A stretch of DNA of 6,414 nucleotides from Flavobacteriaceae bacterium. Its GTDB lineage: Bacteria; Bacteroidota; Bacteroidia; Flavobacteriales; Flavobacteriaceae. The stretch covers positions 1 through 6,414 of the forward strand of contig CANEXR010000167.1 in the NCBI GenBank assembly GCA_947443815.1, written 5' to 3'. Made by a program: the position numbers and the translations under genes. The notes below the pieces were generated by a model. It did no database searches, was not told the DNA's origin, and saw only the letters and a list, made by a program, of their open reading frames with translations. Shown here piece after piece: positions 1 through 6,155 of this stretch. Numbering within the stretch: position 1 is the stretch's first letter; every line of letters starts with the position of its first letter.

Positions 1-512
1 CTGCTAATATCGAATATAATTCCGAAGATGATACTAATATTAAAAAAGTTAATGATTTGGTCATGAAAAGCTTTGGCTTAAAACATGGTGCTGCCCATAC
101 TGAATTTATAAAATGCAATGAAGATGGAAAAATTTATTTTTTAGAAACATCTTCCCGAGTTGGGGGAGCACATTTAGCAGAAATGGTTGCCGCTGCATCA
201 AATATCAATCTATGGAAAGAATGGGCAGCAATCGAGGATGCAATTGTAAAAGAAACAAAATATGTTTTGCCAAAAACTAAAAAAGGATATGCAGGAATTG
301 TTCTGACGCTATCAAAATTTCAACATCCCGATTTATCTTCTTTTTCGGATTCTGAAATTTGTTTTAAAGTACCTTTAGAGTATCATGCAGGATTAATTGT
401 AAAATCGGAGAATAGAGAACGCATTTTGGAGTTGTTAAATGAGTATGCCAATCGATTAGTCCTAGATTATACAGTAGTGGTAGAACAAAATAAAGTTTCG
501 AGATTACACTAA
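1..512 (+). CDS. ATP-grasp domain protein, C-terminal part (5' end outside window)
   Basis: The reading frame is open from base 3 to the TAA at 510-512, so this is the last ~169 residues of a longer protein. The first possible start inside the window, a TTG at 57, lies within the domain and is not a real start. The visible part holds the end of an ATP-grasp fold: a strand-turn-strand, EFIKCNEDGKIYFLETSSRVGG, in which the Glu of LETSSR is the expected Mg-ATP ligand and the Arg-Val-Gly-Gly-Ala-His turn follows, as in carboxylate-amine ligases and biotin-carboxylase-like enzymes. A C-terminal lid-like region of about 80 residues follows (GYAGIVLTLSKFQHPDL onward). Family enzymes join a carboxylate to an amine or thiol through an acyl-phosphate using ATP, in the cytoplasm. 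The usual Asn of the E-x-N-x-R motif is replaced by Ser/Thr, which fits peptide- or amino-acid-ligase subfamilies. The substrate cannot be told from this fragment. Confidence 0.8.
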   Translation, partial: ANIEYNSEDDTNIKKVNDLVMKSFGLKHGAAHTEFIKCNEDGKIYFLETSSRVGGAHLAEMVAAASNINLWKEWAAIEDAIVKETKYVLPKTKKGYAGIVLTLSKFQHPDLSSFSDSEICFKVPLEYHAGLIVKSENRERILELLNEYANRLVLDYTVVVEQNKVSRLH

Positions 513-610
513 ATCAGATACAATATAATTCCTGAAAGCTCCCGTTTTTATATTGATAAGACTATTTTAAATTTAAATACTATTTCAATTTTTTAATAAT
601 TATTGCAACA

Positions 611-2266
611 ATGAAAAAATACATTCCTTTTATTTGTTTTACATTTTTAATTTGTAATGGAATAAAAGCACAAAATCTACTTAAAAAATTAGAAAACGGT
701 TTCAGTCGTCAAGATTCTTTACGGGGGAGTATTACTAAAGAAAGGGCTTGGTGGGATTTGAAATATTATCATTTAGATATTAAAATCAATCCATTAGACA
801 GCACAATTACAGGCTCTAACACAATTCGATATCAAGTATTAGAAGAGTATAATCGAATGCAAATTGATTTACAAAGTCCAATGGAAATTCATGCTGTAAC
901 TCAGGATGGAAAAGCATTGAAATATACCCGAGAAGGAAATGCTTTTTTTATTGAATTAGTAACTCCTCAAAAAATTGGCACTACAAAAGAAATTATTGTA
1001 TTTTATAGTGGTAAACCAAAAATAGCGGTAAATCCACCTTGGGATGGCGGAATTACTTGGAAAAAAGACAGTAATGGTAATTTTTTTATAGCTTCATCTT
1101 GCCAAGGATTAGGGGCTAGTGTTTGGTGGCCCAATAAAGACCACATGTATGATGAAGTTGATAGTATGCTTATTAGTGTAAATGTTCCAAAAAACCTTAC
1201 CGATGTTTCTAATGGTAGACTACTAAGTGTTAAAACCTTAAAAGACGGCACAAAAACTTATAATTGGTATGTTTCAAATCCTATCAATAATTATGGTGTG
1301 AATATAAATATTGGGGATTATGCAACTTTTTCAGAAAAATACAAAGGTGAAAAAGGGGATTTAGACTGTACTTATTATGTTTTAAAAGCAAACCTTGCTA
1401 AAGCAAAAAAACAATTTCAAGAGGTTCCCAGAATGTTAAAAGCCTTTGAACATTGGTTTGGTCCATACCCTTTTTATGAAGATAGTTATAAATTGATTGA
1501 AGCACCTTATCTAGGAATGGAGCATCAAAGTTCAGTAACGTATGGGAATGGTTTTCAAAATGGATATCTTGGAAGAGATTTAAGTGGGACAGGTTGGGGA
1601 TTGAAATTTGATTTTATTATTATCCATGAATCTGGACACGAGTGGTTTGCCAATAATATTACATACAAAGACATTGCAGACATGTGGATTCACGAGAGTT
1701 TTACCAATTACTCTGAAAGTCTTTTTTTAGAATATTACTACGGTAAAGAAGCGGGATACGCTTATGTGAGAGGAATTAGAAAAAACATTGCAAATGACAA
1801 ACCTATTATAGGAAAATACGATGTTAACAATGAAGGTTCCAGTGATATGTACTATAAAGGAGCAAATATGTTGCATACTTTACGTCAAATTGTAAATGAT
1901 GACACTAAATGGAGGGCTATTTTGAGAGGTTTAAATAGTACATTTTATCATCAAACAGTGACTACAAAACAAATTGAAGATTTTTTAAGTCAAGAAGTAG
2001 GTATGGATTTATCAACTTTTTTTAATCAATATTTGAGAGATACTCGGATTCCAACATTAGAATATTATTTTAAAGATAAAAAACTAAATTATCGTTGGAC
2101 AAATTGTGTTGCAGGTTTTTCGATGCCAATAAAAATCACTTTAAATGGTGTTGAAAAAGTACTTTATCCTCAAATAAATTGGAAGAAAGAAGCTTTTGAA
2201 AATGAAAATCCAAAACTTGAAATAGATAAAAATTTTTATGTTGCCAGTTTTAATATTACGGAGTAA
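611..2266 (+). CDS. Secreted M1-family zinc metallopeptidase (aminopeptidase-like)
   Basis: The 551-residue protein begins with a Sec signal peptide (MKKYIPFICFTFLICNGIKA, probable cut near A20/Q21), so it acts in the periplasm or outside the cell. The N-terminal beta domain starts with the typical R-x-WWDLxYYxLDI segment (45-57). The catalytic domain has the M1 zinc site HESGH (339-343) plus Glu362, i.e. HEXXH-X18-E: His339, His343 and Glu362 bind zinc and Glu340 is the general base. The exopeptidase loop, GAMEN in most M1 enzymes, is here GMEH (302-305); its Glu304 would bind the free N-terminus of the substrate. Tyr414 in YYKG matches the transition-state Tyr of the family. The protein ends shortly after the catalytic domain and lacks the long C-terminal helical domain of PepN-type enzymes; this short form is common in Bacteroidota. 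I see no type IX sorting tail. Start ATG 611 is followed directly by the signal peptide and preceded by an A/T-rich leader. No TAnnTTTG promoter is evident in the 98-base gap upstream. It probably releases N-terminal amino acids from peptides for nutrition. Confidence 0.93.
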   Translation: MKKYIPFICFTFLICNGIKAQNLLKKLENGFSRQDSLRGSITKERAWWDLKYYHLDIKINPLDSTITGSNTIRYQVLEEYNRMQIDLQSPMEIHAVTQDGKALKYTREGNAFFIELVTPQKIGTTKEIIVFYSGKPKIAVNPPWDGGITWKKDSNGNFFIASSCQGLGASVWWPNKDHMYDEVDSMLISVNVPKNLTDVSNGRLLSVKTLKDGTKTYNWYVSNPINNYGVNINIGDYATFSEKYKGEKGDLDCTYYVLKANLAKAKKQFQEVPRMLKAFEHWFGPYPFYEDSYKLIEAPYLGMEHQSSVTYGNGFQNGYLGRDLSGTGWGLKFDFIIIHESGHEWFANNITYKDIADMWIHESFTNYSESLFLEYYYGKEAGYAYVRGIRKNIANDKPIIGKYDVNNEGSSDMYYKGANMLHTLRQIVNDDTKWRAILRGLNSTFYHQTVTTKQIEDFLSQEVGMDLSTFFNQYLRDTRIPTLEYYFKDKKLNYRWTNCVAGFSMPIKITLNGVEKVLYPQINWKKEAFENENPKLEIDKNFYVASFNITE

Positions 2267-2324
2267 AAACTAAAGATATGATTTAGAGCTTGTAGATCAA
2301 TTAATGGTTGAAAAATATAAGCTT

Positions 2325-3161
2325 TTACTTTTTCTTGAATTGCATCGGATTTTGTCCAACCACTTTTTTGAAAATTCTATTAAAATAAGAAAGGCTTTCA
2401 AACCCACATTCGTAGCAGGTTTCCGTTACATTTTTATCACTTTTCAAAAGAATTTTGGCTTGTTCGATTCTAAACTGATTTAGAAATTCAATAAAAGTCA
2501 ATCGTGTCATTTTTTTAAAATACCTACAAAATGCCGCTTTTGATAGATGTGTTAGCATTCCCATTTCTTGAATGGTAATGTTCCTCTGAAAATTATTTTC
2601 AATAAAAGTATAGACCACTTTCAATCGAGTTTGTTCTTTATTATTATAAAAATCGTCAAAGGGAACTTCATGTAAATAGGTTATTTCATTTGATGTTGCT
2701 AATATTTGAAATAATGACAAGACTTCGATAAATTGCTCAAAGTTAGGCAAATGATGAATTTCTTTTAATCGCTTTCCAACGGATTCTTTGGTTTTTCCGT
2801 TAAAACAAATCACTCTTTTTGAATTTTGAAACAATTCATAAATTGATCTTAGCTCAGGTGTTGTAACGAAATCATTTTTGAAAAAATCTTCTTTGATTTG
2901 TAAAACTACCTTTTCATATTCTGTACGTATTCCATAATCAAAATTCAAATGAGGAATATTAGACCCAATAAAAACCAAATCAGAACCTTCAAATTGTCCC
3001 ACATGATTACCAACACGTCTGTTTCCATGTGGAGCTTCAATGAATGTTAATTCAAATTCAGGATGAAAATGCCAATAATAAAAGTCATTTAGTTTTGGAT
3101 TGACTAAAATTCGAAAAGAACTTCCTGCCAAACGTTTGATGTCTTCAAAAACAATTTTCAT
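2325..3161 (-). CDS. AraC-family transcriptional regulator with cupin-like sensor domain
   Basis: This 278-residue protein has the two-domain AraC layout. Residues ~1-150 form the ligand domain: WHFHPEFEL (30-38) is the typical HxHxxxE cupin strand of sugar-responsive members, and GSNIPH (66-71) is the matching second cupin turn. Residues ~180-278 form the DNA-binding domain, with a first helix-turn-helix near 197-217 (ITIQEMGMLTHLSKAAFCRYFKK region) and a second near 245-266, ending in the AraC signature GFESLSYFNRIFKKVVGQNP. Such proteins are cytoplasmic and usually activate transcription when a small molecule, often a sugar or derivative, binds the cupin. It is divergent from the PhyH dioxygenase with a 129-base gap holding promoters for both, so control of that gene, of its own gene and perhaps of the convergent TIM-barrel operon is a reasonable inference. 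It converges on the M1 peptidase gene with a 58-base gap. The ligand is unknown. Confidence 0.93.
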   Translation of the reverse strand: MKIVFEDIKRLAGSSFRILVNPKLNDFYYWHFHPEFELTFIEAPHGNRRVGNHVGQFEGSDLVFIGSNIPHLNFDYGIRTEYEKVVLQIKEDFFKNDFVTTPELRSIYELFQNSKRVICFNGKTKESVGKRLKEIHHLPNFEQFIEVLSLFQILATSNEITYLHEVPFDDFYNNKEQTRLKVVYTFIENNFQRNITIQEMGMLTHLSKAAFCRYFKKMTRLTFIEFLNQFRIEQAKILLKSDKNVTETCYECGFESLSYFNRIFKKVVGQNPMQFKKK

Positions 3162-3204
3162 CTAATTTCATTTATAATGACTTATAAATATACTATTAGT
3201 TCTT

Positions 3205-3237
3205 CAAACATAAAAATAAATGTCAATATAGTACAAA
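3205..3237 (-). promoter_or_regulatory. Bacteroidota-type promoter for the AraC regulator gene
   Basis: On the minus strand TATGTTTG (3212-3205) matches the Bacteroidota -7 consensus TAnnTTTG at every fixed position. TTTG at 3237-3234 fits the -33 element, with 21 bases between them, within the spacing known for Flavobacterium promoters. Transcription would start near 3200 and give a leader of about 40 bases before the ATG at 3161. This is a match by eye to a known consensus, not a mapped start. Confidence 0.6.
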
Positions 3238-3252
3238 TTATGGTAAATCTTG

Positions 3253-3286
3253 TTGAAATTCAACTCGATAAATCCTATTACATTTG
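3253..3286 (+). promoter_or_regulatory. Bacteroidota-type promoter for the PhyH dioxygenase gene
   Basis: TACATTTG at 3279-3286 matches the -7 consensus TAnnTTTG at every fixed position. The nearest usable -33 element is TTG at 3253-3255, 23 bases upstream, which is at the long end of the accepted range; a weak -33 is common at activator-dependent promoters and would suit control by the divergent AraC protein. Transcription would begin around 3290-3294, i.e. on or just after the first ATG of the gene (3291). That makes the ATG at 3315 the more likely translation start unless the mRNA is leaderless or comes from another promoter. Confidence 0.5.
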
Positions 3287-3290
3287 AATT

Positions 3291-4295
3291 ATGAAATTTA
3301 AAGACTTAATCAATATGGAAAACAAGAATCAAACAATGGCAGCAACAATGGCCACTAATGCACATACCGACATTCCAGGAAATCCTTCTGTGGCAAAATC
3401 AAGTACTGTAAAATTAAACGATCGTTCCAACGGTAAACCACTTCGTTTACTAACTGAAGAACAATGGCAATTTTGGATAGAGAATGGATATATCATTATA
3501 AAAAATGCTGTTCCAAAAGAAAATGCTAAACGATTAGCCGATTTTATTTGGGAATTTGAAGAAAAAGATCCCAATAATCCTGAAACTTGGTATGCACCAC
3601 CAAGAGCAGAAATGCAAATGAAAGAATTAAATAATAGTGGGATGGTTGAATTGTACAATCATCAATACCAATGGGATAACCGCCAAATGCAAAAAGTATA
3701 TGATGCTTTTGCAGATGTTTGGGGAACTGAAAAATTATGGGTGACTATTGATAGAGCCAATCTTAATTTTCCAGTACGTCCAGATCATGTGTTCAAAGGG
3801 TTCATTCATTGGGATTATGATCCAGAAACAAAACCTCAAAATGTGCAGGGTGTTTTGGCATTAGTAGATACCACTGATGAAAATATGGGTGGTTTTCAGT
3901 GTATTCCAGAATTATTTCGTACGTATGACACTTGGAAACTAACGCAACCTGAAGATAGAAATAGATTTCAACCTGACACCACTGATTTTGATGGAAAATA
4001 TGTAAAACCAAAAATGGAAGCGGGTGATTTATTAATTTTTAATAGCTCACAACCGCATGGTATTCGCCCAAATTTAACCAAAGATAAAGTTCGAGTTGCA
4101 CAATACATTTCAATGATGCCAGCAGAAGAAGATAATGAAGAATTAAAACAATGGCGCATCAATTCATGGGAAAAAAGAATTGCACCAGTAGGATATGCTT
4201 TTCCGGGTGACCCTCGCAATTGGGAACAAACCAAACATCAAAAGGCAGAATTGAGCGAATTAGGAAAAAAATTATTGGGAGTAGAGAAGTGGTAA
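3291..4295 (+). CDS. PhyH (phytanoyl-CoA dioxygenase) family Fe(II)/2-oxoglutarate dioxygenase
   Basis: The protein has 334 residues from ATG 3291, or 326 from ATG 3315. The second start fits the promoter position better. Residues 1-50 are polar, low-complexity and rich in Ala/Asn/Thr, and are not part of the fold. The PhyH domain begins at LTEEQWQFWIENGYIIIKNAVP (54-75). The iron site is readable: HWD (His173, Asp175) and the distal His256 in SSQPHGIRPN, with Arg268 twelve residues later as the likely 2-oxoglutarate carboxylate ligand. Family members hydroxylate a C-H bond of a small organic molecule using O2 and 2-oxoglutarate, releasing succinate and CO2. Despite the family name, bacterial members rarely act on phytanoyl-CoA, so the substrate here is unknown. 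There is no signal peptide, so it acts in the cytoplasm. The gene is divergent from the AraC regulator and convergent with the sugar-isomerase-like operon. Its stop codon lies inside the left arm of the terminator hairpin. Confidence 0.88.
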   Translation: MKFKDLINMENKNQTMAATMATNAHTDIPGNPSVAKSSTVKLNDRSNGKPLRLLTEEQWQFWIENGYIIIKNAVPKENAKRLADFIWEFEEKDPNNPETWYAPPRAEMQMKELNNSGMVELYNHQYQWDNRQMQKVYDAFADVWGTEKLWVTIDRANLNFPVRPDHVFKGFIHWDYDPETKPQNVQGVLALVDTTDENMGGFQCIPELFRTYDTWKLTQPEDRNRFQPDTTDFDGKYVKPKMEAGDLLIFNSSQPHGIRPNLTKDKVRVAQYISMMPAEEDNEELKQWRINSWEKRIAPVGYAFPGDPRNWEQTKHQKAELSELGKKLLGVEKW

Positions 4296-4330
4296 AAAAA
4301 ATGGGATATTCAAAATATCCCATTTTTTTT
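4294..4330. terminator. Bidirectional intrinsic terminator between the PhyH gene and the TIM-barrel operon
   Basis: A near-perfect inverted repeat has TGGGATATT (4302-4310) paired with AATATCCCA (4314-4322) around the 3-base loop CAA, flanked by eight A on the left (4294-4301) and eight T on the right (4323-4330). The A and T runs can pair to extend the stem to 17 bp. Read on either strand it is a GC-containing hairpin followed by a U tract, so it can end transcripts from the PhyH gene (+) and from the operon arriving from the right (-). The left arm overlaps the last two bases of the PhyH stop codon (4293-4295), and the operon's last stop is at 4353-4355. Confidence 0.9.
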
Positions 4331-4352
4331 GTGATTCAATTACTTGAAAATA

Positions 4353-5228
4353 TTAGATCAAATTTTTTGTAATATAATTGAAACTTGTTGCAGCAGATTC
4401 TATTGGATTTGGTTTGTAGTTTGATTCGTGTTCCAAGAAAAAACGTTTCATTCCAGAGCGTTTTGCTTCTGCAAAAATAGCTTTAAAATCAATTGAACCC
4501 GTCCCAATTTCCGCATTCCAATCCTTATTGGTTTTGTCCATGTCTTTTACATGCCACATAGTAAATCGACCTGGATGCTCTTTAAATAATTGCAATGGAT
4601 CATTTCCAGAACGAACAACCCAATATAAATCCATTTCAAAATCAACTAAATTTTTATCTGTTTCATTCAATAAAACTTCATATCCAGTAGTTGTACCAAA
4701 TTTTGTAAATTCAAAATCATGGTTATGATAGGCCAGTTTTAAACCCGATGCTTTACAAAGTTCCGCTACTTTATTTACTTGCAAAGCTAATTTTTTATAA
4801 TCATCAGCAGTAGTACCGCGCAACTCTGGAGATATCCATGGCACCGTAACATATTCGCTTCCTAGATGATTGGCTGTTTCGATATATGATTTTACCATTT
4901 CAGTAGAACCATCTTTAATCATAGCATTAAAATCAAAATGATTGCTTGTTGCTTTCAAACCATTATCATCAAGCATTGCTTTAAAATCATGCACAGACGT
5001 ACCAAAAAAACCATTAGTTGCAGAATAACCAAATGTCTCAACTTCTGAAAAACCTATTTTTCCAACTTGTGCCAATACACCTTTTACATCTTTTGGTAAG
5101 GTATCTCGCAAAGTCCATAATTGAATTCCTATCGCTCTTTTTTTAGAATCAAAAGCAAAAGTTGGTGCTACAGCCAATGCACCTAATGCTAAACCTGCAT
5201 TAATTAAGAATTGTCTTCTTTTTAACAT
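4353..5228 (-). CDS. Tat-exported xylose-isomerase-like TIM-barrel protein (sugar isomerase/epimerase/lyase-like)
   Basis: The 291-residue protein starts with a twin-arginine signal peptide: KRRQFLINAG (3-12), a hydrophobic stretch to residue ~20, and a likely cut after TFA (23-25), so the folded enzyme goes to the periplasm. The rest is an AP-endonuclease-2/xylose-isomerase-like TIM barrel, from the first strand AIGIQLWTLRD (32-42) to the last, RFFLEHES (262-269). Likely divalent-metal ligands at strand ends are His168 or His170 in YHNHDFEF, Asp200 in FEMDLYW, His226 in MWHVKDM and Glu266. The IGTGSIDF turn (241-248) is typical of this subgroup. Relatives isomerise, epimerise or dehydrate sugars and polyols. 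Some Bacteroidota members have been linked to cleavage of 3-keto-glycosides by elimination, which would fit a periplasmic site, but the reaction cannot be assigned here. It is the last gene of its operon, 20 bases after the Hyi-like gene, and ends before the hairpin at 4294-4330. Confidence 0.87.
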   Translation of the reverse strand: MLKRRQFLINAGLALGALAVAPTFAFDSKKRAIGIQLWTLRDTLPKDVKGVLAQVGKIGFSEVETFGYSATNGFFGTSVHDFKAMLDDNGLKATSNHFDFNAMIKDGSTEMVKSYIETANHLGSEYVTVPWISPELRGTTADDYKKLALQVNKVAELCKASGLKLAYHNHDFEFTKFGTTTGYEVLLNETDKNLVDFEMDLYWVVRSGNDPLQLFKEHPGRFTMWHVKDMDKTNKDWNAEIGTGSIDFKAIFAEAKRSGMKRFFLEHESNYKPNPIESAATSFNYITKNLI

Positions 5229-5248
5229 GAGTATATTTTTTAGATTAA

Positions 5249-6145
5249 TTAAATATCACAAATTGTAATGGCTTGTTTTAACGAAGCCAATTTATTGGGG
5301 TTTTTAGGAATAAATTCTTGACCAACAAATCCTTTATAACCAGTTCCTGCAATTGCTTTCATTATTGCGGGATAATTTAGTTCCTGAGTTTCATCTATTT
5401 CATTACGACCCGGAACTCCTGCTGTATGAAAATGTGTAATGTATTGATGATTGTCTCTAATGTTTCTAATAACATCACCTTCATCTATTTGCATGTGATA
5501 AATATCAAAAAGCAACTTGAAATTTTCAGAACCCAATCGTTTGGCTAATTCCACTCCCCAATAGGTTTTATCACATTGATAATCTTTGTGGTCTATTTTA
5601 CTGTTTAGCAATTCCATAACCAATGTTACGTTATGTTTTACTGCTAATGGAATTAGTTTTTGTAATCCAATCACACAATTATTCCAACCTTCTTCATCCG
5701 TTTTTCCTCTTCTGCTTCCACTAAAACAAATCAGGTTTTTATAACCCGCTTCAGCGACAAGGGGCATCATTTCGGTGTATTTTTTAATTAATATTTCATG
5801 GAATTGAATATCATTAAAACCATCCACTAAATTAATTTCGGCACCATTACACATTGTTGAAACTAAATCGTATTTTTTCAAAACGGGCCAATCTTTTGGA
5901 CCAACGAGATCAATTCCAGTAATTCCAATTTTTTTGACTTCGATACAAAGTGTTTCAATATCAAGATCATTAAAGCACCATCTTGCAACAGAATGATTTA
6001 TGTTTCCTTTCAAAAGCATATTAAATTGTGGTTTAGCATCTTCCTCTGGCATAGCCAAAGCAGAAAATCCACTTGGAATACCCATTACAGCAGTTCCGGC
6101 AAGAATCCCTTTTATGGCAGATCTTCTGTTTAAATTAGTGCTCAT
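5249..6145 (-). CDS. Tat-exported hydroxypyruvate-isomerase-like TIM-barrel protein
   Basis: The 298-residue protein has a twin-arginine signal peptide: NRRSAIKGIL (6-15), a hydrophobic core to residue ~30, and a likely cut after ALA (29-31). The mature part is a TIM barrel closest to the hydroxypyruvate isomerase (Hyi/OtnI) family. The diagnostic parts are VMELLNSK (176-183), FDIYHMQIDEGD (213-224), HFHTAGVPGRNEID (238-251) followed by ELNYPAIMKAI, and VGQEFIPK (274-281). Expected metal/catalytic residues are Glu178, Asp214, His240 (usually Gln in Hyi) and Glu277. Classical Hyi is cytoplasmic and lacks a leader, so the export signal suggests a different substrate, probably a sugar or keto-sugar. 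ATG 6145 lies 10 bases after the stop of the upstream transporter gene, with an A-rich leader in place of a Shine-Dalgarno site. The next gene follows after 20 bases, so the three are very likely co-transcribed. The family call is good; the precise reaction is open. Confidence 0.88.
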   Translation of the reverse strand: MSTNLNRRSAIKGILAGTAVMGIPSGFSALAMPEEDAKPQFNMLLKGNINHSVARWCFNDLDIETLCIEVKKIGITGIDLVGPKDWPVLKKYDLVSTMCNGAEINLVDGFNDIQFHEILIKKYTEMMPLVAEAGYKNLICFSGSRRGKTDEEGWNNCVIGLQKLIPLAVKHNVTLVMELLNSKIDHKDYQCDKTYWGVELAKRLGSENFKLLFDIYHMQIDEGDVIRNIRDNHQYITHFHTAGVPGRNEIDETQELNYPAIMKAIAGTGYKGFVGQEFIPKNPNKLASLKQAITICDI

Positions 6146-6155
6146 TTTTTATTTT

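Noticed and set aside
57..59. TTG at 57 as the start of a short 151-residue protein
   Set aside because: The same frame is open to the window edge and the site lies within the ATP-grasp domain, so the gene starts upstream of the window.
513..610. Promoter or riboswitch upstream of the M1 peptidase gene
   Set aside because: The 98-base gap is AT-rich with no full TAnnTTTG match and no stable GC-containing fold; a promoter may be present but I cannot point to it.
1003..1251. Open frame of 82 codons on the minus strand inside the M1 peptidase gene
   Set aside because: It is fully antisense to a well-supported catalytic protein, has no recognisable domain, and its composition follows from the opposite strand.
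2311..2334. Possible terminator between the convergent M1 and AraC genes (AAAAATATAAG / CTTTTACTTTTT)
   Set aside because: The inverted repeat is imperfect, almost all A/T and has essentially no loop, and it runs into the AraC coding end; pairing would be weak and expected by chance in this DNA.
3329..4234. Three antisense open frames (69-109 codons) within the PhyH dioxygenase gene
   Set aside because: They mirror the coding strand of an intact dioxygenase, show no domain or leader, and overlap each other; they are shadow frames.
4528..4728. 66-codon plus-strand open frame inside the xylose-isomerase-like gene
   Set aside because: Antisense to the conserved metal-site region of a clear TIM-barrel protein, with no features of its own.
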